A DNA stretch of 64,000 nt. It comes from Symbiodinium natans (taxonomy: Eukaryota > Sar > Dinophyceae > Suessiales > Symbiodiniaceae). The position numbers were made by a program, and so were the translations under genes. The stretch lies in contig CAJNDS010002362.1 in assembly GCA_905221605.1 (NCBI GenBank), positions 124,001 through 188,000 of the forward strand, written 5' to 3'. The notes under the pieces are model-generated. The model made no database searches. It saw nothing but the letters and a program-made list of their open reading frames with translations, and was not told where the DNA came from. Positions 50,151 to 60,520 of the stretch are shown piece by piece (position 1 is the first letter of the stretch; the number at the start of each line of letters is the position of its first letter).

Positions 50151-50277
50151 GGACAAGTGCTTTGGAGAGCTCTCTAAAATTTACGGTTGCTTTTTTGGGG
50201 GTTCCGATTTGCAGCAAGGCCATAGCTTAGAGAAATGCCCCACAGGAAGAAGAGATTAGGCCGTTTTTCCGTGGCAG

Positions 50278-50690
50278 GAGATACATGACAAAAGGGTGGC
50301 GGCTGATGTCGACCTGGTGGCCAGTGCTCTGGTTGCCCACCTGGAAGGCGTCACTGCGCGGCGCGCTGCGGACGCTGTGGCGAAGGCCCCTCCGCAAGAT
50401 CGGCTTCGCAGCTTTCAGGGGGGTGCAACAATATGGGGGGTTTTCGACATTAGGGGTGCCTGCTAGAGGCCTGGATGCAAAAAAGGTTTCTTATTAGGGT
50501 CCTTATAATTCGGGAATCCGACTCTTTGGGGACCTGTATTGGAGGAGGTCCCCTATCTTCGTCAACCCCCCAGAAGTAGCGGCCAAGTGGTTTCGTGAAC
50601 TCGGAGACCAGAGCTCGAAGACCGGGATCTTACCTACAGCTTTAGGAGAAGTAACTTCAGAACTAGTATAGGGTTTAGGGGTTGTTTCCG
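50278..50690 (+). CDS. Two exons of an unknown helical protein across a family-2 intron
   Basis: Exon 1 (50278-50422): acceptor GTGGCAG|, reads EIHDKRVAADVDLVASALVA, HLEGVTARRAADAVAKAPPQ, then FQG, ending in phase 1 at G|GTGCAACA. Exon 2 starts at 50574 after ACCCCCCAG|, completes the codon as Glu and reads VAAKWFRELGDQSSK; its 3' end is not fixed (stop in frame at 50670 if unspliced). The Ala/Val/Leu-rich pattern suggests amphipathic helices. No family recognised. The exact phase join makes this a convincing intron. Confidence 0.55.
50423..50573 (+). mobile_element. Family-2 MITE/introner element forming a whole intron
   Basis: 151 bp, GT...AG ends, with GGGGGGTTTTCGACAT near the 5' end mirrored by ATCTTCGTCAACCCCCC at the 3' end, and interior TTATTAGGGTCCTTATAATT as in other family-2 copies. 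Confidence 0.7.
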
Positions 50691-50895
50691 TTGGCGGCGA
50701 CACCTTCGGACTGGTGAGTATAGAAGCCATACCAAAACAAGTAGGTGGGTTCCTGATCTTACTTTTGATCACTCCCAGGGGCTGGCTTTCCGAAAGGATA
50801 CCCGGTGCCCGGCTATTTGAGCGATAGGCTTGAGTTCGTGATGAGGAATTCTTGCTGTTCGAGTTCAAGGTCTACAAGCCCTCAACTCTGAACCC

Positions 50896-50999
50896 TGAAG
50901 GCCCTAAACCCTGAACCCTAAAGTTTAGGGTTTAGGGTTTAGGGTTTAGGGTTTAGGGTTTAGGGTTTAGGGTTTAGGGGTTAGGGTTTAGGGTTTAGG
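50896..50999. repeat. Head-to-head telomere-type tracts
   Basis: CCCTAAA/CCCTGAA units to about 50922, directly joined to TTTAGGG units to 50999. Confidence 0.9.
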
Positions 51000-51059
51000 C
51001 TAAACCCTAAGCTCTCACCCCTAACCCAGCTTTGGGTTCCCTGACTTCGTGCATGGCAG

Positions 51060-51135
51060 GCTGAAGAAGCCGGCCGGCAGCCTGAAGAAGCAGGCCCCGA
51101 CTTGCAGGAGGCCGTCGTCGAAGAGCACGAGGATG
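51060..51135 (+). CDS. Exon candidate, Glu-rich, telomere-tract donor
   Basis: Acceptor GCATGGCAG| and donor GAGGATG|GTTTAGGG bound 76 bases reading AEEAGRQPEEAGPDLQEAVV and EEHED. The GT is the first GT of the TTTAGGG tract. May belong to the same gene as 50278-50690. Confidence 0.45.
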
Positions 51136-51211
51136 GTTTAGGGTTTAGGGTTTAGGGTTTAGGGTTTAGGGTTAGGGTTTAGGGTTTAGGGTTTAGGGTT
51201 TAGGGTTTAGG
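51136..51211 (+). repeat. Telomere-type tract TTTAGGG
   Basis: About 10 units, starting at the donor of the previous exon. A truncated family-1 right end (TATCCATGAACCTCCAAGGA) lies at 51368-51387. Confidence 0.9.
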
Positions 51212-51836
51212 TATGACCATAGTTACCCCCCCCATAAGAGCAAAGACATCCTAACACCCTATGTGGCTCCTCAGACCCAAACCATACTGCCTATAATTCC
51301 TAGACTCCCTATGATCCCTAGAATGCCAATAACCCTATATAACCCTGCTTATTCCCCCTACTTGTAAGTATCCATGAACCTCCAAGGAAAGCAGCCAAGC
51401 GGACGAAATCCCCCCCCCCAGATCTCGAAGTTAGCCCAAGTTCCCCCAAGCCCAACTTCGTTGTTCGGCTGGGTGCCCGATCCGCAGAAAGGATGTTGAC
51501 AGCTTGCACAGCGATGCAGTGAACATGGAGACCGTCGCAAGCGTCCTGGCGAGCCTTCTGGGACTGCCTCAAGCATCTCGGCTCTTCTGCACAGCCACAG
51601 CTTCCCGTGCCCATCTGATGCGTTCGCCGTTTTCCGAGACCTTTTGCACTCCTTGGTCGCAGCCCTCCTGCCAAGGATGAGTCTCCTAGAAGTGAGAGCA
51701 TCCAAGAGCACGAGGTGCGAAGCCCTGAGCCGATGTAAGCTAGCTGATGATCGGGTTTTCGCTCTGCGTTACGGTCTTTCTTTTGGGCCTCCAATTCCAG
51801 TCCGTTCCTCTCATTTTTTTTTAGGCACCAAGAGAT
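51212..51836. other. No supported gene
   Basis: An open plus frame around 51600-51850 (DAFAVFRDLLHSLVAALLPR) may be exon sequence of the following exon-duplication gene. Confidence 0.3.
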
Positions 51837-53579
51837 TTGGCCCGTGACTCTCGGCCCGTGAGGCAGTTGACAGCGAGCACACGGACGACGCAAATGTCCA
51901 GGCGGTGGCGGAAGTGCTGGCCGGTCTCGTCGCCGCAGCTGACCTGGGCTCCTTTGCGGGAGTGCAGGCAGGAAGCTGCGCTCCCCCCGCAGCCCCAGAG
52001 AGCTCTCTCAAGACCCAGTGTTTTCGCCTGAATTCAAGAAGCTTTACGTGACCAAAACTCACCTTGCAGCTTTGCCAGTGCGAGGAAGCACAGAGAGACG
52101 CCATCCCCGAGCATGAGGCTGGGGATGCTGGGAGTGCCGGCAGCTGTGCGTTAGGTTGGGCTTTTTCCTCGCCAGTTCGTGATGTTCGGTGAAACGTACT
52201 GCTTGGGGAGGCCATGCCGAAAGAGGCAGCCAGTGACAGCGTCCAAAAACCCGAGGCGGGACCAGCAAGAAGGAAGAAAGAAAAGGAGTTCGCGAACGTG
52301 CTTGATGTGCTTGACTGCGGCAGGATGCGGGCACAGGCAGAGATGAGACCGCGGCTCTCGCAGGGCGAGTCCTTGCAGGGTTAGTTCTGGCGTCTGATTC
52401 CCGCCGGGACTCGGTTCCTGGGCTGCAAGAAATGCCTGAGGAAGTGGAAACAGTGCAGTATGTTGCAGTTTCGAATGCCTTAATGCTCAGCAGCCCGTCC
52501 AGAAGAGGCAGTCTGCTACAGCATCCAGGAGCACGAGGTGCGACCCGCAAGAAAGCAAAGTAGTTTGCGAAGATGAATCCTGCTGCATCTCGCGGACATG
52601 CTTGATGTGCTTGAGTGTGGCAGGATGTGGACACGGACGCAGATGACCTGAATGCTGAAACGGTGGCTCTCGCAGGGCGAGTCCTTGCAGGGTTAGTTCT
52701 GGCGTCTGATTCCCGCCGAGACTCAGTTTCTGGGCTGCAAGAAATGCCCGAAGACGTGCGAACGCTTACGAATGCTGGACAGCAGAAGTCCTTACCAGTA
52801 CGACATGAATTGCCATGAAACAAACTGCTTGATGGAGGCCTTGCCGAGAGAGGCAGCCAATGACAGCGTCCAGGAGCACGAGGTGTGACAGCAAGAGTTC
52901 GGATTCCGCCATCCTGCTTGATGTGCTTGACTGTGGCAGGATGTGGACATGGACACAGACGACCTGAACGTTGACACGGTGGCTCGCGTTCTTGCAGGGC
53001 GAGTTCTCACAGGGCTGGTTCTGGCATCTGATTCCCGCCGGAACTCAGTTCCTGGGCCGCAAGAGGGCTGCAAGAAATACCCGAAGAACTGGGAACAGCG
53101 CCGCTTCGAAGGCATCTTGTGCAGCTCAGGAGACCTCGAAAACCATCGAGGAGGCCTGCCGATGTGTCTGCAGGAGGAACGCCAATCTGGGGGGGGGGTT
53201 TGGCCAGCTGAGGATGTGGAAAGTGAGCACGAAGAGAACCTCCGAAGAGGGGCGCGCCTGTGGGCTGGGTTGGCCCTTGATGACCCTGGAAGGGACCCTG
53301 CTCCATGGTCGCACTCGAGAGCACACAGAAACAAGGGCCAAATGCAATTCAAGTCGTTCTTGGGTGCTCTCACGTGCGGTCATCAGCTCGGGCCACAGCG
53401 AAGCGAACTCATGCAAGATGGCGAGGTCCCTGAGCTACCTTGGCTGCTTCTTGTGCGGGCCTGCAGTGAGTGGCGCGGTCCCTGTGAGGAGGTGGAAGAG
53501 TCCGAGGCGCGGAAGAAGGCCGAGCAGGCCACGCACGATGTTGCCCAGGAGGTGGGATCAGAAAAAGCCTAAACCCTAA
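51837..53579 (+). CDS. Gene fragment with tandemly duplicated exon blocks
   Basis: Three units of ~300-318 bases (from about 52300, 52600 and 52918) share CTTGATGTGCTTGACTG, then GGCAG| acceptor and an exon coding DVDTDADDL...TVALAGRVLAGLVLASDSRR and SVSGLQE. A diverged fourth copy at 51865-51985 reads DANVQAVAEVLAGLVAAAD. Each unit is preceded by a short segment coding EAASDSVQ/EAANDSVQ next to a GTG donor-like site. The last part (53440-53570) reads CEEVEESEARKKAEQATHDV, a charged helix. Function unknown. Unit 1 has a damaged reading frame (GATGCGGGCACAGG), so some copies may be dead. Confidence 0.5.
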
Positions 53580-53687
53580 ACCCTAAACCCTAAACCCTAA
53601 ACCCTAAACCCTAAACCCTAAACCCTAAACCCTAAACCCTAAACCCTAAACCCTAAACCCTAAACCCTAAACCCTAAACCCTAAACT
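53571..53687 (-). repeat. Telomere-type tract CCCTAAA
   Basis: About 16 perfect units directly joined to the first 0.9-kb repeat. Confidence 0.95.
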
Positions 53688-56600
53688 GCGTGCATTGGGC
53701 GCGGGAAGTGGCTTGTGTGTGCGATCAGGCGATGGCAATGCGCCAAGGAGAGCCCGGCGAAAGGATCCAAGATCAGGAGGCCAGATTGGAAGCTGCGAGT
53801 GGATTCAAGTGGAACGAGTGAGACATGCAAGCACTGGAATTGTGGAAGTGCTCCAGCTGTGAGGACTCGGAAGGGCAGCTCCGAAGCACTGCGAGAGAAG
53901 CCGCCGAGCGCGCGGCGGCTGGGGGTGCTTCGCAGGCTTCACCGGCAAAGCCCGAGAGCGAGGAGATTCTGGAGCCCCAGGCGAGAGGGACAGCATGCAT
54001 GTCAGCATGGCAGATACGGCAGAGGGCGCACATGACAAGATTCCGTTTTTTTTCGGCTTCACCCCCGTGAGGATGCGGAAGGCTCGACGCGGCAGCTGGC
54101 AGAGCAGGCCGTGCGCCCCGTCTCTGTTCGAGCTGCGGAGGATGAGGAGAAGGCGCGATCTCATGCCCATGCATACTCGCAGCGGTGCAGTTTGTTTTTG
54201 ATTCGTCTGCGGCATGCCTGTTTAAGATGTCCCGAGTTCTGCTCTTGTCATTGGGCAAAGTGATGTCACTTGTGTGGAAGCCGACAGCAATACCAACCCC
54301 CGGAAGGACCACCCAGGGTTTGTCCCAGACATTCCCAGACCAAAGCGGACTTCAGGAAGAACTGGCCCTGGTGGGGCTCGCCAAACCCCTTGCAGAAAAC
54401 ATGTGTTTCGCCGACTCTTGGTGGGTCACCCATCTCGGCTGCATTCGCCCGCCCCTCTCCGCCTTTCATTGACTCGTTCCAATTTTCATGGAGGTTTCGT
54501 GATGCCTTCGCCCAAAGCTCATGCAGCAGTCATGCAGCGAACCGGTGGGGAGAAACGGCGGCTAGGGAACAATCAAGGGGGACTGTGTGCCCGTGCATTG
54601 GGCGCGGGAAGTGGCTTGTGTGTGCGATCAGGCGATGGCAATGCGCCAAGGAGAGCCCGGCGAAAGGATCCAAGATCAGGAGGCCAGATTGGAAGCTGCG
54701 AGTGGATTCAAGTGGAACGAGTGAGACATGCAAGCACTGGAATTGTGGAAGTGCTCCAGCTGTGAGGACTCGGATGGGCAGCTCCGAAGCACTGCGAGAG
54801 AAGCCGCCGAGCGCGCGGCGGCTGGGGGTGCTTCGCAGGCTTCACCGGCAAAGCCCGAGAGCGAGGAGATTCTGGAGCCCCAGGCGAGAGGGACAGCATG
54901 CATGTCAGCATGGCAGATACGGCAGAGGGCACATGACAAGATTCCGTTTTTTTTCGGCTTCACCCCCGTGAGGATGCGGAAGGCTCGACGCGGCAGCTGG
55001 CAGAGCAGGCCGTGCGCCCCGTCTCTGTTCGAGCTGCGGCGGATGAGGAGAAGGCGCGATCTCATGCCCATGCATACTCGCAGCGGTGCAGTTTGTTTTT
55101 GATTCGTCTGCGGCATGCCTGTTCAAGATGTCCCGAGTTCTGCTCTTGTCATTGGGCAAAGTGATGTCACTTGTGTGGAAGCCGACAGCAATACCAACCC
55201 CCGGAAGGACCACCCAGGGTTTGTCCCAGACATTCCCAGACCAAAGCGGACTTCAGGAAGAACTGGCCCTGGTGGGGCTCGCCAAACCCCTTGCAGAAAA
55301 CATATGTTTCGCCGACTGTTGGTGGGTCACCCATCTCGGCTGCATTCGCCCGCCCCTCTCCGCCTTTCATTGACTCGTTCCAATTTTTATGGAGGTTTCG
55401 TGATGCCTTCGCCCAAAGCTCATGCAGCAGTCATGCAGCGAACCGAGAAACGACGGCGGCTAGGGAACGATCAAGGGGGACTTTGTCTTAGGCGCGGGAA
55501 GTGGCTTGTGTGTGCGATCAGGCGATGGCAATGCGTCAAGGAGAGCCCGGCGAACGGATCCAAGATCAGGAGGCCAGACTGGAAGCTGCGAGTGGATTCA
55601 AGTGGAACGAGTGAGACATGTAAGCACTGGAATTGTGGAAGTGCTCCAGCTGTGAGGACTCGGATGGGCAGCTCCGAAGCACTGCAAGAGAAGCCGCCGA
55701 GCGCGCGGCGGCTGGGGGTGCTTCGCAGGCTTCACCGGCAAAGCCCGAGAGCGAGGAGATTCTGGAGCCCCAGGCGAGAGGGACAGCATGCATGTCAGCA
55801 TGGCAGATACGGCAAAGGCTTCACATGACAAGATTCCGTTTTTTCGGGTTCACCCCCGTGAGGATGCGGAAGGCTCGACGCGGCAGCTGGCAGAGCAGGC
55901 CGTGCGCCCCGTTTCTGTTCGAGCTGAGGAGGATGAGGAGAAGGCGCGATCTCATGCCCATGCATACTCGCAGCGGTGCAGTTTGTTTTTGATTCGTCTG
56001 CGGAATGCCTGTTCAAGATGTCCCGAGTTCTGCTCTTGTCATTGGGCAAAGTGATGTCACTTGTGTGGAAGCCGACAGCAATACCAACCCCCGGAAGGAC
56101 CACCCAGGGTTTGTCCCAGACATTCCCAGACCAAAGCGGACTTCAGGAAGAACTGGCGCTGGTGGGGCTCGCCAAACCCCTTGCAGAAAACATGTGTTTC
56201 GCCGACTGTTGGTGGGTCACCCATCGCGGCTGCATTCGCCCGCCCCTCTCCGCCTTTCATTGACTCGTTCCAATTTTGATGGAGGTTTCGTGATGCCTTC
56301 GCCCAAAGCTCATGCAGCAGTCATGCAGCGAACCGAGAAACGACGGCGGCTAGGGAACAATCAAGGGGGACTTTGTGCCCGTGCTTGGGCGCGGGAAGTG
56401 GCTTGTGTGTGCGATCAGGCGATGGCAATGCGCCAAGGAGAGCCCGGCGAACGGATCCAAGATCAGGAGGCCAGACTGGAAGCTGCGAGTGGATTCAAGT
56501 GGAACGAGTGAGACATGTAAGCACTGGAATTGTGGAAGTGCTCCAGCTGTGAGGACTCGGATGGGCAGCTCCGAAGCACTGCAAGAGAAGCCGCCGAGCG

Positions 56601-56799
56601 CGCGGCGGCTGGGGGTGCTTCGCAGGCTTCACCGGCAAAGCCCGAGAGCGAGGAGATTCTGGAGCCCCAGGCGAGAGGGACAGCATGCATGTCAGCATGG
56701 CAGATACGGCAAAGGCTTCACATGACAAGATTCCGTTTTTTCGGGTTCACCCCCGTGAGGATGCGGAAGGCTCGACGCGGCAGCTGGCAGAGCAGGCCG
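53687..56799 (+). repeat. Tandem ~0.9-kb repeats, 3.5 copies, exon-bearing
   Basis: Copies start near 53687, 54590, 55480 and 56377; spacing of a fixed marker (GCGGGAAGTGGCTTG) is 903, 890 and 897 bases. The fourth is cut off at 56799 after GCAGAGCAGGCC. Copies are >95% alike by eye. Each holds three coding-looking segments: MRQGEPGERIQDQEARLEAA after a GATCAG acceptor; QLRSTAREAAERAAAGGASQ with PAKPESEEILEPQARG; and DAEGSTRQLAEQAV with EDEEKARSHAHAYSQ after CCCGTGAG. All are charged and helical. Differences include small indels in the spacer (GTGGGGAGAAACGG versus GAGAAACGACGG). Confidence 0.9.
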
Positions 56800-57178
56800 C
56801 TGTGGGACCAGGTGTGTTGTCGGGGCGATCTGCAAGCCCTCACGTCCCATGGGGTCGCCTAGTTACGTCGCTGACTTGTCAGTGGGCTTCGCACAGCTTT
56901 TCTTGTTCCCCAAGCCCTGGAAGCCTTAAACTGCACCAAGCCCTGTAGGCTTGTAGGGGTTGTTTTCTAGGTTAGGGTCCCTTTTTGGGTCCTTTTCTTG
57001 AAGGTGCCGTATTTTGAAGAGTACCCAAAAGAAAGCCCAATTTCGAGAACTGCCCACACTTGAAGGTTCATGGAAACCTCTAAGCAGGGATATAAGTTGA
57101 TATAAGTACCCTAAATTGGGTTATTTCCATAGCAGCCGTACGTACAATCCCTACTTATGAGCGAAGTAGACCTTGATC
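56800..57178. other. No gene; family-2-like and family-1-like elements
   Basis: 56950-57055 resembles family 2 (GGGTCCCTTTTTGGGTCC, CCCAATTTCGAGAACTGCCC). A degenerate family-1 copy follows (57057 CACTTGAAGGTTCATGG, interior to about 57172). Confidence 0.4.
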
Positions 57179-57322
57179 CAAACCCTACACCCTATAAAAC
57201 CCTAAACCCTAAACCCTAAACCCTAAACCCTGAACCCTGAACCCTGAACCCTAAACCCTAAACCCTAAACCCTAAACCCTAAACCCTAAACCCTAAACCC
57301 TAAACCCTAACCCCTAATCCTA
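57179..57322 (-). repeat. Telomere-type tract CCCTAAA
   Basis: About 20 units with a small CCCTGAA group. Confidence 0.93.
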
Positions 57323-57356
57323 AGTAACCTTGATCCATGAGCTCATGTTGCTTCAG

Positions 57357-57440
57357 GCGGCTGGCGGGCTTGACCCGACTGGGAAGCCGGAAACGGCTGG
57401 GCCCAGGTTTGCTGTGGAAGAAGTCGTGGACCAGCCGCAG
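57357..57440 (+). CDS. Exon candidate, unknown protein
   Basis: GTTGCTTCAG| and CCGCAG|GTCGGG bound 84 bases (28 codons, phase 0) reading AAGGLDPTGKPETAGPRFAV and EEVVDQPQ. CCCTAAA lies to the left and TTTAGGG to the right. It could join 59450-59548 in phase, but a different reading lies between them. Confidence 0.42.
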
Positions 57441-57445
57441 GTCGG

Positions 57446-57538
57446 GTTTAGGGTTTAGGGTTTAGGGTTTAGGGTTTAGGGTTTAGGGTTTAGGGTTTAG
57501 GGTTTAGGGTTTAGGGTTTAGGGTTTAGGGTTTAGGGT
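57446..57538 (+). repeat. Telomere-type tract TTTAGGG
   Basis: About 13 perfect units just after the exon at 57357; a smaller group at 57680-57725. Confidence 0.95.
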
Positions 57539-57995
57539 CGGGGCTGAAGGGATGGGCTTCTGCTGCGTGTATTCCTGCAGCGCTACTGAGGATCCAGGAT
57601 CCCTTCCGCAATTCTTCTGAGGGTTGCTGCTACCACACAGTCTGCTGACCATCAGAGAGCTGCAGCTCATGTGTTTCAGGGTTTAGGGGTTAGGGTTTAG
57701 GGGCTTAGGGTTTAGGGTTTAGGGTTGTATTGTGCTTCCAGCTGGGCGGAAGGCAAAACAACCCTGTGAACTTCACAAACAACCCTGCGAACTTCACAGC
57801 TTGTTTTTGGGGTGCTGGAGGGCCTTGAGATTGGCAACCGCTGTCTCAGGAGGACGTCCAGCACTCTTACCTCATAACGGTGGCAGGTGCCTGATCTTAG
57901 AGAGCATGTGGGGCAGCATGCAGGTCGAAAACCCTACAGCCCTAAAAGCCCAAAGCCCCTAAGCCCAAGACCCTAGCAGATTCAGCCTTGACAAG

Positions 57996-58084
57996 TGGGG
58001 GTTTCCGAAATTGGGTCTTATTTCAAGGGAATTTTTACTGTTTGGGGGTTTACATCAGGGTTCCCTTACTTTCGTAAACCCCCA
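57996..58084. mobile_element. MITE/introner-like element, family 2, short
   Basis: 89 bp: GTGGGGGTTTCCGAAATTGG at the left, ACTTTCGTAAACCCCCA at the right, interior TTTGGGGGTTTACATCAGGG. Confidence 0.65.
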
Positions 58085-58392
58085 ACCAAGTCGGAGGTGG
58101 GCGATGGTTGGCTGTGTTTCGTAGGGGATGTCTGCCTTACCGTGTGGCTTCCAAAACCTGAAACCCTAGCTACTGATACTTGCAACTCTTGTCCAGAATT
58201 TCGCCCAGCAGTACGTCGCTGGGCGGGTGGCGCAGAAACCTTGAGTACCGCAATCAGAAGCCTTCAGCCTCAAGCCTGAGCCCTTGACTTGCATCTGTCG
58301 ACTGATTGCCAATAGGACGGAGGCAACCAAAAAGCCCTAAACCCTACCTTAGGAAGCCAGAACTACTTTTTGCTGTGGGTTTAGGACCCCCC

Positions 58393-58477
58393 TTACTTGA
58401 AGGTTCATGGGTACTTCTAAGCAGGTCTATAATACCCTTTAACCCTACTTTTTCAAGGAACCATGAACCTCCAAGTC
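58393..58477. mobile_element. MITE/introner-like element, family 1, short
   Basis: 85 bp: TTACTTGAAGGTTCATGGGT at the left, GGAACCATGAACCTCCAAGT at the right. Confidence 0.65.
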
Positions 58478-58751
58478 AGGGTTTATGGGCCGTGAGGCCG
58501 TAAGGGTTGAGGGGTTTGGGGGCAATCTGCCAGAGTCCCAGATGCAAAGCAGGGATATGTTATTTACAGGCTTAGGGGTTTTGGGAGTGCCTGTTCAAGG
58601 GCTTAAGGGTTTCAGGTTTAGCATAGTCCTCGCTTGGCTTGCCCGGAGTAAGCCTGCGCAGTCGAGGTGCGGCCACGGCCTCTATGGCGCAGGCCTGGAC
58701 GCTTCTTTTGAGCCAAAAGGCCAACTTGCAATCTAGACAGGTTATCACGGC

Positions 58752-59272
58752 ATGTCGATTTCGCGGCTGTCGCGCTTTGTCTTCATTGGTATCGCATCAT
58801 TACTGCTATGTCATGGGTGTCGCTACCAGTGCTCCAAGAAGCAAGCTGAATGTGTGGTATCATGGAGAACTGAGATGCCAGATCTTTGGGTGAACTGTCG
58901 CATCCTTGACATGTGCAACCATGACGGAGTCAGCGTGCTCTTGTCTTCTTCTGTTTCGCCTCACTCGCCTAAGTTTTCGGCACCCTCCTTCCCAGCCGCT
59001 CTCATGATAAGCGCACAAGTTGGGTTGGCTGTTTCATACATCGTTTCCGTATCTTCTGACTCAATGTATATAACCTACGACAGAGCATTCTTCTCTCCAT
59101 GCTTGTTCTCACGCCTTGCCTAGGTCAAGGGTGCCCTTTCAAGTCTTATTGTTTGTTCATGCGCTGCGAGGAGGAGGACCCCGTGGAGCGCTCCGGGTGC
59201 ACGGAGGACGGCCACGGATTCACAGAGGCGTTCTTTCTAGACGCCTCGCCTTGTCACGAGTCACGGGCATGA
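58752..59272 (+). CDS. Possible secreted Cys-rich protein, two exons
   Basis: The ATG at 58752 opens MSISRLSRFVFIGIASLLLC, a plausible signal peptide, then CRYQCSKKQAECVVSW and VNCRILDMC. A second coherent frame near 59099-59272 reads LGQGCPFKSYCLFMRCEEED, SGCTEDGHGFTEAFF and SPCHESRA to a TGA, also Cys-rich. An intron between them with acceptor TTGCCTAG| is plausible; the donor is not settled (AACT|GTCGC keeps phase). No family recognised. If unspliced, the first frame runs to 59123. Confidence 0.4.
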
Positions 59273-59388
59273 TGAGAGTGTGCGGCACGCAAGTTCCCTT
59301 AAGACATCAGAACCGGCCACGGCAGGGAGCAGGTTCAAGGTGCCTGGCACGGAACGTCGGGGAACCCCTCACCCCGCCCCCACCTACC

Positions 59389-59435
59389 CTAAACCCTAAA
59401 CCCTAAACCCCAAACCCCAAACCCCACACCCTAAA
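59389..59435 (-). repeat. Telomere-type tract CCCTAAA/CCCCAAA
   Basis: About 6 units just before the 59450 exon candidate. Confidence 0.85.
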
Positions 59436-59449
59436 CCGCCCGTGAAAAG

Positions 59450-59548
59450 GACCTCAAGGCCTGGAGCAGTTTCGGGGAGCACAGCGTGGTGGAAGAGGTC
59501 GCGGAGGCTGTGGAGGCAAGGAAGGGAGTCCTCTTTGCAGAATTTGGG
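59450..59548 (+). CDS. Exon candidate with GC donor
   Basis: GTGAAAAG| to TTTGGG|GCGAAG, 33 codons reading DLKAWSSFGEHSVVEEVAEA and VEARKGVLFAEFG. Amphipathic and coding-like; no family. Confidence 0.42.
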
Positions 59549-59867
59549 GCGAAGGGATGCCAAGAAGGGGCTACTGCAGGGGTCGGGCTAATTACAAATA
59601 CTTGTAGTATTCGAGGATCCCTTCTGGTCCCTATATGGTTATGCTGTGATGCTATAAGACCCCGCGCAAGACCCTTTTCCAATTAAGGCCCCCGTAAGGT
59701 CAAGCAGTTCAGTGCTTTGAGGGGTTTCGGGCACCTTTGGCGAGGGGCGCCGATTCGATGGCGAGAGGCATCGATTCGAGGTGCCCCCCACAAAGAGAAC
59801 CACCTTGTGCCGAGGTGATGGCCGACGAAGTGGCGGCGGGCAAGCCCTAGAGACCTACTTGGAGGTT
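59549..59867. other. No gene supported
   Basis: A truncated family-1 left end (CTACTTGGAGGTTCT) at 59854 runs straight into telomere-type repeats. Confidence 0.35.
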
Positions 59868-59942
59868 CTTTAGGGTTGAGGGTTTTAGGGTTTAGGGTTG
59901 AGGGTTTAGGGTTTAGGGTTTTAGGGTTGAGAGCTTAGGGTA
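59868..59942 (+). repeat. Telomere-type tract TTTAGGG, degenerate
   Basis: TTTAGGG mixed with GGGTTGAG and an extra T. Confidence 0.85.
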
Positions 59943-60399
59943 GCAACGGGCCTTGCGGAGGCCTCGTAGCAGTTCTGGCACTGGAGCCATCGCTGAGGAT
60001 GATAGGATGATAGGACGGGAACAGACCCTAAACCCTGAACCAATCAGATCGTGATGACCGAAACCCTCAATCCTTACATACCTGCTGAATTTCTGTTGCT
60101 GTCCGGGCCTTGTGTCCATGTTGATAGGAATTGAGGGCGACGGGGCCGCTATTTGCAAGTTCCCCACTTTAGCACTTAAAACGCTCGAATGTCTGAGCAA
60201 CATCACAGCTTAGAAGCAGGGGGGGGGATCATAGTTTGTTGTAATAGGAACTTTGCCAGTTGCCCGTGCACATCCCGATCCTACATCCAAAATTCCGGCC
60301 GGTGTTGCCGAACCTCCGAGTGGCCAGTGTATCATGCTTCGGGTGCCCAAGCGACACTTCGAGGCTTTCTTCTCAGACACGGGTCTTGTTACTTTACGT

Positions 60400-60520
60400 G
60401 CAGGCTCGTGGGTAGTCATAAGCAGGGTGATAAGTACCCTAAGTAAGGTTATAGCCAGTTCTAATTATAGTTACCTTACGCACCCCCACATTTAGCTACC
60501 CAGGAACCTCCAAGTAGATT
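60400..60520. mobile_element. MITE/introner-like element, family 1, diverged
   Basis: GCAGGCTCGTGGGTAGTCAT at the left, TAGCTACCCAGGAACCTCCA at the right, interior GATAAGTACCCTAAGTAAGG matches other copies. Confidence 0.5.

Larger units (their letters stand above)
57541..58751. other. No gene supported; two MITE-like elements
   Basis: Besides the elements listed separately, only short frames. Confidence 0.3.
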
